Assembly (NCBI RefSeq): GCF_016283395.1
Contig: NZ_JAEEMU010000035.1
Span: 1-64,000, forward strand
DNA: 64,000 nucleotides
Reading direction: 5' to 3'
Source of the DNA: Ruminococcus sp.
Lineage (GTDB): Bacteria; Bacillota_A; Clostridia; Oscillospirales; Ruminococcaceae
The position numbers and the translations under genes were made by a program. Below the pieces are notes generated by a model. That model was not told the origin of the DNA. It searched no databases and worked only from the letters and a program-made list of their open reading frames with translations. Below, piece by piece: positions 40,983 to 50,400 of this stretch; within the stretch, counting starts at the first letter, position 1, and each line of letters starts with the position of its first letter.

Positions 40983-43096
40983 TTTATTTCAGTCGTGTTC
41001 ACTGTGTAAGTTCAAAAAACAAAGAAATAACTACATATATTATTTTTGACCAAAACCAGCAGCAGTTGAATGAAGATATTCTTAGAGAAAATCAGCAGTT
41101 CAAAGAGTTCATGCATGACTATAAGCCAAAGATTGTATATGTAGATTACGCCGTATATTATACCGATGAAGCGTTAAACAACAGTATGCAGCCTGAAACT
41201 TTTGAAAATATAATAAGTATGAATTCTACTTATTATTCTCAGGGAGAGCTTACTATTACTTCAAATAAAGTGGTAAAAAAGAAAAAAACATCGGTAGGCA
41301 CTATAATTTTTATCAGCTGTATATGTGCTTTGATAGCTGGATTTGCTGGGCTTGTAGGCGGAAAATTTATTTTCGGACGCATACAGGCAGCTCCGTCTGA
41401 GGAAGTTGAAGCAGCACATACTAACGAGGACGGAATGATTGTCCCCCAGCAAATAGCACTCGAACCTGATGCGGAGCAAATAACAGTTTCAATTGACCGT
41501 TCATATTCAGCAATTCCTACGGAGGACTTGGAACTGAAAGGTGCAATAGTTGATGGAAAAGCTGCTATCACACTTCCCGAGTTTGATAAAACTGATTTTT
41601 TTACTCATGTATCTGGCTATACATGGGGGTTTACTTCCGTCCCTGACGGTAAGAAAATAGAGTATTATGGTGGTCAGACTTATGATTTTACAGAAAACAA
41701 GAAACTGTATCGTGTGCTTGTCAAATATGGTGGTGGTTCAGGCACTAAGGAAGATCCGTATCTGATAGATTATTACGATCAGCTCGAACTTATGGCTTCG
41801 GAGGAAGCGAGAGGTTACTTCAAACAGGTTAAAGATATAAGCTTTCCTGAATATGCATCTCATACTCCGATAAATACTGTAAATGAACTTAAAAGCGATC
41901 CTGACTCAGAACGCTTTGAGTATGACGGTAATGGATTTGTAATTGATAATCTTGATAATCCGTTGTTTGGAGAGATTTCAGGTGCAACAATCAAGAATGT
42001 AAATCTCAGAAACGTTGTTGTTGAGAGTGATTTGTACAAAGATTATGGTGCAATAGTATGTAATGCTTATAATTATCAATATAGAACTGACAATAATTTA
42101 TACCAGACAGGAGAAACGCTTATAAAGCATTGTTCTGTGGCTCACGCATCGATTATTATTGGTGCAGAGCCTGAAGAAGAAACAACAGAAGTTGCAACAG
42201 GCGAAGTTGTACCACCTGACCTCATTGAATATGACGAAAATGGTAAAGTTATTGAGCATGATGAAAAGGACAAAAAAGAGAAAGCGGAGCCTACAAAAAT
42301 GGCACAAGGATATTCGATAGGCGGTATAAGCGGTAACGGAGGTCAGATTGAGGACTGTTACGTTGAGGATATGGGTATTACGGTAAATGCCGATGATTAT
42401 ATTCTCAATGTAGGTGGTATTTCTGGCAAACCAGCAAATGTAATCAACAGTGTTGTTTTCAATTACTCTGCAAATGGTAATATATTCAATGCTGGTGGAA
42501 TTGTAGGTTCGGCTGCCGGTTCTCGAATGTATGATGCAAAAGGCAGAGAACTTCCTGATTATTACGGTGGAAACATACAGGGCTGTGCTGCAAGAATGGT
42601 ATGGTTCAATAATGAAGTAGCCGCTGGTGGCATTGCTGCTGTAGGTGGTAGCGATGCTGAAAATCCTATTATATCAAATTGTTATGCAATGGAGATGTAC
42701 TTCAATTGCGGTGAATATTCAAAAGATAAGAAAACTCTTATGAAAGAGGGTATCTGTGGCGGTATTATCGGTACAGAAGGTGCATTTAAGAATGGTCATA
42801 CCGTAACAAATACCGTATCTGTTGCCGATAAACTTGTTATTGGCAAGAAAATAAAATCTAAATATGATGAGACGGTAAGACAAGCTCCTGACTATGCTTT
42901 TTATCAGGGGAACATCATCACTGTAATTAATAGTCCTACGGTTAATCCTGATGATCCAAAGGAAATTTTTACAGGTATATTCAAGTTTGATAGCTCCGAT
43001 GTATTTGGAGACAAAGAAAAAGGAGCTTTAAGTTACCCTGAAAATATTGAGGACTTATTTTCAAAAACAATTATGGAGGTAAATGCAAATGGATAA
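40979..43096 (+). CDS. membrane-anchored surface protein with GLUG-like repeats
   Basis: 705 residues. A cytoplasmic N-terminal domain (about 1-98) precedes one membrane helix (about 99-125, VGTIIFISCICALIAGFAGL). A long extracellular part follows. Residues about 440-620 contain repeated Gly-rich units such as YSIGGISGNGGQIEDCYV, LNVGGISGKPANVINSVV and FNAGGIVGSAAG, as in beta-helical GLUG adhesins. It may mediate mating-pair contact. Confidence 0.75.
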   Translation: MIYFSRVHCVSSKNKEITTYIIFDQNQQQLNEDILRENQQFKEFMHDYKPKIVYVDYAVYYTDEALNNSMQPETFENIISMNSTYYSQGELTITSNKVVKKKKTSVGTIIFISCICALIAGFAGLVGGKFIFGRIQAAPSEEVEAAHTNEDGMIVPQQIALEPDAEQITVSIDRSYSAIPTEDLELKGAIVDGKAAITLPEFDKTDFFTHVSGYTWGFTSVPDGKKIEYYGGQTYDFTENKKLYRVLVKYGGGSGTKEDPYLIDYYDQLELMASEEARGYFKQVKDISFPEYASHTPINTVNELKSDPDSERFEYDGNGFVIDNLDNPLFGEISGATIKNVNLRNVVVESDLYKDYGAIVCNAYNYQYRTDNNLYQTGETLIKHCSVAHASIIIGAEPEEETTEVATGEVVPPDLIEYDENGKVIEHDEKDKKEKAEPTKMAQGYSIGGISGNGGQIEDCYVEDMGITVNADDYILNVGGISGKPANVINSVVFNYSANGNIFNAGGIVGSAAGSRMYDAKGRELPDYYGGNIQGCAARMVWFNNEVAAGGIAAVGGSDAENPIISNCYAMEMYFNCGEYSKDKKTLMKEGICGGIIGTEGAFKNGHTVTNTVSVADKLVIGKKIKSKYDETVRQAPDYAFYQGNIITVINSPTVNPDDPKEIFTGIFKFDSSDVFGDKEKGALSYPENIEDLFSKTIMEVNANG

Positions 43097-43460
43097 ACAG
43101 GAAATGAATGCTTTAAAAAAGGATATTCAGAAGCTCAAGACCACTAAAAAGAAGCAAATGGAAGCAGCAGACAAGTGTAGGGACAAAATAACGTCCCTAC
43201 AGTCTGAACTTTCTGAAACTGAAAAAAGCATTGAGGAAACAGAGGCTGAACTTGTACAGAAAGAAGCTCTGCTTAAAAAGGCTGAGTATTCTTCTGCTCT
43301 ACAGAAGCTCGATGATGCAATATTAAGCAAGTTCTCAAAGAGACAGGCTGAACTACTTACAAAACGTATCATGTCTGGTGAGCTAAATTCATTATTAACA
43401 GAAGACAACGTTGTTACAAGTGATGAAAAAGAAAACGTTGCTACAAATAGCAACGAATAA
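43089..43460 (+). CDS. coiled-coil protein, unknown function
   Basis: 123 residues from ATG 43089, 9 nt after GGAGG. It overlaps the preceding gene by 8 nt. A long Lys/Glu-rich coiled coil (about 1-65) is followed by a short helical part and a tail with one half and one full palindrome copy (VVTSDEK and VATNSNE). Probably an accessory transfer factor. Confidence 0.65.
   Translation: MDKQEMNALKKDIQKLKTTKKKQMEAADKCRDKITSLQSELSETEKSIEETEAELVQKEALLKKAEYSSALQKLDDAILSKFSKRQAELLTKRIMSGELNSLLTEDNVVTSDEKENVATNSNE
43410..43454. repeat. half-site and full palindrome in the coiled-coil gene
   Basis: GTTGTTACAAGTGATGAA (43410-43427) keeps only the left arm. GTTGCTACAAATAGCAAC (43437-43454) is complete. 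The starts are 27 bp apart. Confidence 0.65.
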
Positions 43461-43478
43461 TAGAACAGGAGAAATATA

Positions 43479-43673
43479 ATGAAAGCGGCTGCGAACAAAA
43501 TTATTAAGGAAAGAAGAATGAGATTAGGCTTGTCACAGAAAGAATTAGCTGATAAAGCTGGGCTTTGTCTTAATACCATATATAATTTAGAAGCCAATAA
43601 GGGGGCTGCAAAGCTTGAAACCTATGAAAAAGTGTGTAAAGCTCTTGGTATTAAAATAACTTATCTTTTATAA
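43479..43673 (+). CDS. XRE/Cro-type HTH regulator
   Basis: 64 residues, a single helix-turn-helix domain: RRMRLGLSQKELADKAGLCLNTIYNLEANKG. AGGAGA precedes the ATG. Probably regulates element genes, with no visible operator. Confidence 0.9.
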   Translation: MKAAANKIIKERRMRLGLSQKELADKAGLCLNTIYNLEANKGAAKLETYEKVCKALGIKITYLL

Positions 43674-43928
43674 TAACAAAAACAGCCCGTGCCATAAAGA
43701 GTTGAAGCAACGGACTGCATTTTGTAGCTGCTGTAACAGCAAGTTTATTATATCATTAAATTATATATACGTCAAGACTTTAATTAAAGGAGTGTACTCA
43801 TGAATATGGTAATGAATAATAAAAAAGCAGCCGTATCATAGAGATTAACGAGCTGCTCTTTTGATGTATGCACATATATATTATAATTCAAGAAAAAACA
43901 AATGTCAAACTCGTAATGGAGGAAAGAA
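43674..43928. other. leader region with two related hairpin units
   Basis: Two similar segments occur: one from about 43681 (CAGCCCGTGCCATAAAGAG...CGGACTG) and one from about 43842 (GCAGCCGTATCATAGAGATT...GAGCTGC). Between them AAAGGAG is followed by a 13-codon ORF starting at 43801. A TATAAT at 43882-43887 may serve topB. It could be an attenuator. Confidence 0.4.
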
Positions 43929-46079
43929 ATGGTCGTAATATATGCAGAAAAAGCAAGTCTTGCAAAGGAAATAGCTCATGCATTAGGTGCTGGGAAGCGT
44001 ATACCATTGAAATCAGAGCCTACTGTGGGCTACTATGAGTTCACTTTCAATGGAGAGCCTGCTGTACTGTGTCATGGTGTAGGACACCTTGCACAGCTCG
44101 TTCCTGCAAAATCTTATGATGAAAAATACGAAAAATGGGACTTGTCCGTATATCCATGTATTCCTGATACATTCAGAGCAGCACCAAAGGCTGCAACTAT
44201 AAAATGCCTTAAGCTTGTCAAGAGTTTCTTCGATAAAGCTGACTGGCTTATAAATGCGACTGATCCAGACCGTGAAGGAGAGCTTATATTCACCTATGTT
44301 TGTGACGTTTGCAAGTGCGATAAGCCTTACAAACGAGTATGGATAGAAGATCTGACGGAAAAGAAGATAAAGACTGCATTTGCAAATCTAAAAGCTCCTA
44401 CAGAACAGCTTTCACCTACAGTATCAGGTAATGCACATGATCTCAGGCTTGCAGCAAGAGCCAGAGATATAACGGATTGGCTATACGGTATTAATTTTTC
44501 TGTTGCAAGCACAGTTAAATATGGCAAATCCGATGTAAGGAACAAGCTCTTGACGGTGGGCAGAGTTCAGACAGTCGTTGTTAATATGGTAGTACAGCGC
44601 GAACTGGAAATTCTTCATTTCAAAAAAGCACCTTTCTGGAAGCTAACAGCTATTTTTTCTTCTCCGAAAGGCAAGATTGAAGCTGTTTATGAGCAAGGCA
44701 ACTTCACAGAGGAAGCAGCTGCACAGGCAGCCTTGTCTGAGTGTAATGGCAAGAAGGGCATTGTAAAGTCTATTGAAGTAAAACACAAGACGGAAGCTGC
44801 GCCGCTGCTGTATAACACAACACAGACACAGATTGCTTGCAGTAATAAGTTCGGGTGGTCAGCTGACAAAACATCTGAGTTAATGGAGAAGCTCTATTTG
44901 GCACATTTAATCTCTTATCCTCGATCAAATTCGGAACATCTGACAGAAGCAATGATACCAGAAGTAAGGCGTACACTTGAAAAGCTGCTTAAAATGCCAG
45001 AATACGCACACTACATCATTCCTGAGTGGGCAGAATTCTCCAAAAGGCATTTCGATGATAGCAAGGTAGGCAGTCATACGGCTGTGATACCTACTGAGAG
45101 TGTACCTAAAGACCTTAAAGGGTTATCCGAGGACGAAATAAAGCTCTATGACCTTTTAGCAAGGTCTCTTATCAAGATTATCTATCCGAAAGCTGAATAT
45201 GACGATACTACGGCAAAGATAACCGTTGAAAAGCACGTTTTCAAGGCAACAGGAAAGGTTATCACCAATGAAGGGTGGTATGCCGTTGACGGAACTGCGG
45301 AAACAAAGGCGTTGCCGCAGCTGTCTGAGGAACAGGAACTGCAAGGCGATTACAAGCTAACAGAGGGAGTGACAGAGCCGCCAAAGCGTTATACAGAAGC
45401 TGGAATGCTATCCGAAATGGAGCTTGCAGGACAGAAACTTGAGGATGAGGAAGCTCGGACGCTTATGAAGTTACAGAAGAAAGGACTTGGAACTGACGCT
45501 ACAAGAGGTCCGATACTCAAATCCTTGTTTGAAAAGGGATACCTTGCAAGGAAAGGAAAGTCCATATATCCAACGGAGCTTGGAATGTATCTTATAAAGT
45601 GTCTGCCTGTGAAAGAGTTGATATCAGCTGCGTACACAGGTGAACTTGAAAAGCAGCTGAATAATATCGCTCTCGGCAAAGCCAGCTACGATAAGTACAT
45701 AGCTTTTATCAAGAAAAAGACAGCAGAGTGGTACAAGCTGATCGCTGAGTCTAAGTCTCAGACGTTTACATCAGAGGCAGAGCAGCAGCTTAAATGTCCT
45801 TTCTGCGGTAAATACCTTATAAAGCTTGATTGGGGTTGGAGTTGTAAAGAATATAAAGAAGGATGCAAGTTTCATATAAACAGGAGCATTGCCGGTAAGA
45901 CAATAACAGAAAAACAGGCGATTCTTCTTTGTCAAAAAGGCATGACTAATATAATAAAAGGATTTAAAAGTAAAAAAGGGAGTGAATTCGATGCTTATCT
46001 CATCGTAAATAAAGAAAAGGAAGAAGTAAGTTTCATGTTTCCTGAAGTACAAAAGAATAGTTATAAGAAAGGAAAATAA
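43929..46079 (+). CDS. topB: type IA DNA topoisomerase III
   Basis: 716 residues. The N-terminal TOPRIM (VVIYAEKASLAKEIAHALG) contains the DPDREGE motif (ATDPDREGEL), followed by the core with GRVQT and the catalytic Tyr in LISYPRSNS (about 331). A C-terminal Cys motif (CPFCGK...CKEYKEGC) resembles a zinc finger. It can decatenate and relax DNA during conjugative replication. Element copies of topB are common in Firmicute conjugative elements. GGAGG precedes the ATG. Confidence 0.96.
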   Translation: MVVIYAEKASLAKEIAHALGAGKRIPLKSEPTVGYYEFTFNGEPAVLCHGVGHLAQLVPAKSYDEKYEKWDLSVYPCIPDTFRAAPKAATIKCLKLVKSFFDKADWLINATDPDREGELIFTYVCDVCKCDKPYKRVWIEDLTEKKIKTAFANLKAPTEQLSPTVSGNAHDLRLAARARDITDWLYGINFSVASTVKYGKSDVRNKLLTVGRVQTVVVNMVVQRELEILHFKKAPFWKLTAIFSSPKGKIEAVYEQGNFTEEAAAQAALSECNGKKGIVKSIEVKHKTEAAPLLYNTTQTQIACSNKFGWSADKTSELMEKLYLAHLISYPRSNSEHLTEAMIPEVRRTLEKLLKMPEYAHYIIPEWAEFSKRHFDDSKVGSHTAVIPTESVPKDLKGLSEDEIKLYDLLARSLIKIIYPKAEYDDTTAKITVEKHVFKATGKVITNEGWYAVDGTAETKALPQLSEEQELQGDYKLTEGVTEPPKRYTEAGMLSEMELAGQKLEDEEARTLMKLQKKGLGTDATRGPILKSLFEKGYLARKGKSIYPTELGMYLIKCLPVKELISAAYTGELEKQLNNIALGKASYDKYIAFIKKKTAEWYKLIAESKSQTFTSEAEQQLKCPFCGKYLIKLDWGWSCKEYKEGCKFHINRSIAGKTITEKQAILLCQKGMTNIIKGFKSKKGSEFDAYLIVNKEKEEVSFMFPEVQKNSYKKGK

Positions 46080-46097
46080 ACGAAAAAGCAAAGACAT

Positions 46098-46253
46098 TTA
46101 GTCCTTGCTTTTCTTTTCAATATTCTGTTCAGGAAAACATTCTAAGAAATAATCACATTCATCGCACTGGATTTCTACTTCTTCGTGTTCTCCATTACCT
46201 AAGCAGTCATTACCGCCTAATGAAGGATTAGGTTCAAAATCAATAATATCCAT
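46098..46253 (-). CDS. small acidic Cys-rich protein on the opposite strand
   Basis: 51 residues, reading MDIIDFEPNPSLGGNDCL, then EIQCDECDYFLECFPEQ. Four Cys in the pattern C-(n)-CxxC...C could bind metal. Support: AGGGGGG ends 7 nt before the ATG (46253), and a perfect-spacing promoter (46285-46313) lies directly upstream. It is the only gene on the minus strand of the element. Family and role unknown. Confidence 0.7.
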   Translation of the reverse strand: MDIIDFEPNPSLGGNDCLGNGEHEEVEIQCDECDYFLECFPEQNIEKKSKD

Positions 46254-46284
46254 ATTGTTTCCCCCCTATCGTTTTATTAAGAGC

Positions 46285-46313
46285 ATTATATCATTTTTAT
46301 CAAAATAAGTCAA
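46285..46313 (-). promoter_or_regulatory. promoter of the small minus-strand gene
   Basis: On the minus strand, TTGACT (46313-46308), 17 bp, TATAAT (46290-46285). Confidence 0.8.
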
Positions 46314-46328
46314 TAAAGAGGTGTAAAG

Positions 46329-47111
46329 GTGACAAATATAAAATTATCAAATAAGATATTCGAACTCGGATTGACTGCAAAGGAACTTAGCATATATGCC
46401 TACCTTTGCAGTCTGCCGAATGATTATCCAACGCTTGACGGAGCTGCCATTAAGGTGAAGCAAGCTACAATTGCTCAGAAATGCGGTTTAAAAGCTGTCC
46501 AAACAGTTGCAAAGATAATTGATAGTCTTGCAGCCAAAGAGCTTGTAATACCGCTTAAACGCTCAGTGAAAGCCAATGGATATAAAGGTACATACATATA
46601 TGAAGTAAAGAAGCTGCCAATAAATGACAGCTTCTTTTTTGTAGATCGCAGTGTGTTCGGACAGCTCGTTCCGAGACAGCTGATGATTTACTTATTCATC
46701 TGTAAAAGCTTCTCCATGCAGCTCAAGGACTGCTGGAACAGTTACAATGACATAGCTGCACAGACAGGTATGAAGCGTGAGACAATAATAGAAACAATCT
46801 CAGAGCTTGAAAAGCTGAAGCTGCTTCGTAGGAATAAGCGTAAGGCTAAAGACAACAAGAGAGTGTATGTAGATAATCATTACTTCCTCATAATGTATGT
46901 CAGAGGAACGATAAGAAAACAGGGCAAAAAAATAGCCCGATTGTACTGCAAATGCAATCGGACTGGTGTATCGCTTTTAAAAAGCTTTAAGTTCACTTGT
47001 AATCTTATCACAAAAAAGAAGATTTGTCAAGTCAGCGGCAACACTTTTTATAAAAGGGGTAGTCCGCAATTTTACAGTCATCTTCAAGTACCCAATAACT
47101 TACTTTATTGA
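46329..47111 (+). CDS. winged-helix replication-initiator-like protein
   Basis: 260 residues. Two winged-helix parts are visible: about 1-80 (LTAKELSIYAYLCSLPN and AQKCGLKAVQTVAKIIDSL) and about 105-195 (VPRQLMIYLFICKSFSMQ and AAQTGMKRETIIETISELEKLKLL). This resembles RepA/DnaD-like proteins of Firmicute elements. The start is GTG at 46329 after AAAGAGG. A CCGATTG/CAATCGG hairpin sits inside the last 60 codons, and the C-terminus beyond about residue 205 looks unlike a folded domain. Confidence 0.7.
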   Translation: MTNIKLSNKIFELGLTAKELSIYAYLCSLPNDYPTLDGAAIKVKQATIAQKCGLKAVQTVAKIIDSLAAKELVIPLKRSVKANGYKGTYIYEVKKLPINDSFFFVDRSVFGQLVPRQLMIYLFICKSFSMQLKDCWNSYNDIAAQTGMKRETIIETISELEKLKLLRRNKRKAKDNKRVYVDNHYFLIMYVRGTIRKQGKKIARLYCKCNRTGVSLLKSFKFTCNLITKKKICQVSGNTFYKRGSPQFYSHLQVPNNLLY

Positions 47112-47413
47112 AATAAAAAAAGAGATTTACTTTTAGTATATTAATAACTTAAAGTATATAAAACTTTATTATAATATAAAGTCAGATTTGCGCCCGAAAA
47201 TGATAAAAAGCTCGGTGCGTTTTTTCTTTTTCAATAAAGCAAAGAAAGAAAAAAAGGAGGTTTTTCATTGTTGAATACTTTGTAAAGAGACTTTCCTGAC
47301 GGTCATTTTTAAAGAAATGCCATTAATCTGCACAATCAGACTTTATTTTTCATTCTTGCTTTTGTAGCGGAGAGAGAATGAATTCAAAAAAATCAAATAT
47401 CCGTGCAAAAATC
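47112..47413. other. intergenic region with terminator and micro-ORFs
   Basis: A terminator with stem CGCCCGA/TCGGTGCG and T6 is at 47191-47226. AAAGGAGG is followed at 47269 by TTG-TTG-AAT-ACT-TTG-stop, and GGAGAGAG is followed by a 17-codon ORF from the ATG at 47379. These could be leader peptides or remnants. No larger gene. Confidence 0.45.
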
Positions 47414-47442
47414 TTGACTTCTCCGCTTTAAAGTGTTACTAT
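47414..47442 (+). promoter_or_regulatory. promoter of the giant gene
   Basis: TTGACT (47414-47419), 17 bp, TACTAT (47437-47442). GGGAGG follows at about 47450 before the ATG at 47465. Confidence 0.6.
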
Positions 47443-47464
47443 GATAAAGGGAGGTAAAATTATC

Positions 47465-50400
47465 ATGGCAAATTCTATACCCGTAGGACATTACAGTCAG
47501 TTGGGTAAGCAAACAATCAAGCGAATGGCAAACGATGATGTTGAGTACATGAACTTCCTCAAATATTTTGGAAGAGTATTCAAGCATCCTGTATCTGTGG
47601 CACTGGAATTCTATGTGAACAGACCTGAAGCACAGTTCATTGCTTCGGGAAATCAATGGAAACGTGCTGGCTATCAGGTAAATCCTGCAAGCATAGGCAT
47701 TCAGTTCCTCGATCAGAAAGGCAATGAAGTCACACTATACGATTTTGAAGATGTAATAGGTGATTATCCCCCAAAACGTTGGACTATAACGAACAAGAAT
47801 GTCGATGCTATCCGTAAAGAGCTTGGGCTTCCGAAGGATACTCCTCTTTTCAGTGCGTTAGATGAGTCCGCAGCTTCCGCTATTGACGATCTGAGCTTAA
47901 TTCAGGATCTGGAGCTTACAGACCTTTCAAACGAAGATAAGCTCAAATTCCGCAACTCTTATCATAACATGATACAGACGATGATAGCTGGAAGATTAGA
48001 AATCAACGGTGCAAGGTACAATGTTCAGCCTGACAGAGCTGCATTAGAGTTCTGTAAAAGTGATGAACAAATGCTTATGCTTCTGACAAGTGCTTCATCT
48101 TCCGCAAGGAAAGCACTTACAAGCGTAGAATATGCCTTTGATACCCTGAGAACCGAAAATGCTTTACGAAAGGAAGAACAGAATAATGACTTACGAACAG
48201 TGGAAAGCTCTCAGCGAAGAGCAGAAAATGCAAGTCCCCGAAACGTACTATCCTCAGATACCGAAAGAGCAGCTGGAGAACGGACTGACAGAGTCCCGTC
48301 TGGAGAAGAAGGACGGACAGCTGGGCTGGACAATAATTCAGAAAGTCGGAGATCAGGAGAAATCATACTGGATAGCGGAAACAATAACGAAAACTATAAC
48401 ATCAGGGGAAATGACGATAGAGCAGCCGTATCTTCTGAACCCGTTGGACGGACTGTATATCCCGATGATACAGAACGAACCGTCAATGGAGAAAGAACCG
48501 GTGGGACTGTATGGCAGAATGTGGATGGAGAACATGGAGAAGAACTATCCATCGAAGGTAGAGCTGATGATGTTCAATCACAATTATCTGACGGTAGCTC
48601 GGTCAGTGGACAAGAGAGCAGCGGAGTATTACGAACAGCTGAGCGAGAAGTGGGACAGGGACAATCCTCGTCCGACAACAGGGTACGAAGCAGTACAGCA
48701 GTGGTCGAGAATGAAGAAGTACGAAATAGACCACTTGGTAATGACGGAAATAGTTCTCGTTCCGGTAACGACAGAATAAATGAAGCACTCCTGAATGACC
48801 TTATATCCAGAGTCAGCAGATTAACTCCTGTTATAAATGCTGTCATTAACAGCGATAAAGAAAATGCTGTTATCGAGATAAAGGCGCAGTGTGCGAAAAC
48901 ACTGACCTTTATGACTGTGGAAAACTTACAGGACTTTGGCAGCTTTCATGATGCCTTATCCGAAAAGTTCAGCTCAGATGAACTTTTCACAAATGAACTG
49001 GCAGAACGGATATATACTGACGTTTCAGACAGAATAACTCCAAATGATAGAATAGCCGATAAATGGACAAACATAGACGTTATCGTAACCGGCGGTGATG
49101 AGTCCATTGATTGGGTATATTACAATCCTGACAGCACAGAGGGCGGACAGCTTGTCATCAACCATATATCTCATGACCAGCTTAAAGATGCTGCACGATT
49201 TGAAGATCCGTATGACTATTTACAGTCAATTGCAAAACAGGAGCTTATTGATATTTCTGCGGCAGATTTCGCAGATACTGCCAATTATTATTATGATTTT
49301 GCAGATAATAATAAGGCATTATTCGTTTGTAGAACAGGCAATGCAAAGGAAATAGAGATGTTCATAAACGAATATACTCAGCAGCTTGACAATTTAATAG
49401 ACAATCAGAACTATGCTGCATACCGTGCTTCTCTCAGAAATACAAGGTTTACAAAGCTTAACGAAAGTCAGACTTTCAATTATAGTCACTCTAAATTCGT
49501 GGAAGCTCCTGAAAACAGTATATGGGGTGAAGTTCAGAGCAGCGTTAATATTAATAATGGCATATATGAAGTATCAACAGCTTCACATGGCGGTATTATG
49601 ATAAAATCCGAAATAGCGAGGATCGTGCTTTCAAAAGAAGCCCAGGCTGTTGCACAGAAAGAAAACGGCTGGTATTATTTTGAGGAAGATTGCGACTATG
49701 CTGTTGCTAAAAGGGAGCTTCTTGATAAAGGGCTGTTTGATAATATTGATTTATATTTTTCAAGACAGTACAACAAGAAAACAGATGAATTCTTTTCTCT
49801 TTACTCCGATAGCCTTAACGAAAGCATACAGCGTTGGCATAGTAAATACTGGGACAGCCGAGAAGTAGCTCTTTTCAATGCACTTTCTCCTGAAGAACAG
49901 GCAGAGGAAATCGGACAGCTTTCATTTGCAGATAATGTAGCAGACGAAGCTGATGAAGCTGAGACTGCTGAAATCAGAAATCATGCAATTGAAACGACAA
50001 TGGACGATATAAGGAAGCGTATTGAACGTATAGAAGCTGCTAACGGTGATCCGAATGAGCTTGCAACACAAGTCAATATGCTGAATTTCCTACAAACTGC
50101 CGCAAAACAGGGCGTTGAAATTACTTCTGAGAACTTCAAATCATTTGTAGCTGAGAACGGCGTTGCTACAAATAGCAACACTCCTGAGAATTATTATGAG
50201 ATATATCAGCTCAAAAATGGCGAAGAGTTTCATTATCACAGATTTACAAGCTATGAACAGCTTACAAAAGAAGGAAACATCGTTGACGCTGATAATTATA
50301 ATCTCATATATACAGCAGAGCTTACAAGTGGTACAACACTGGAGGATATATATACTCGTTTCAATGCTGAACATCCAGAAGATTTCAAGGGACACTCGCT

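Noticed and set aside
42191..42198. GTTGCAAC-type short symmetric sequences as members of the palindrome family
   Set aside because: They lack the CTAC-AA-GTAG centre and are short enough to be chance.
43801..43842. A 13-codon ORF after AAAGGAG as a gene
   Set aside because: Too short to support alone. Noted only as a possible leader peptide before topB.
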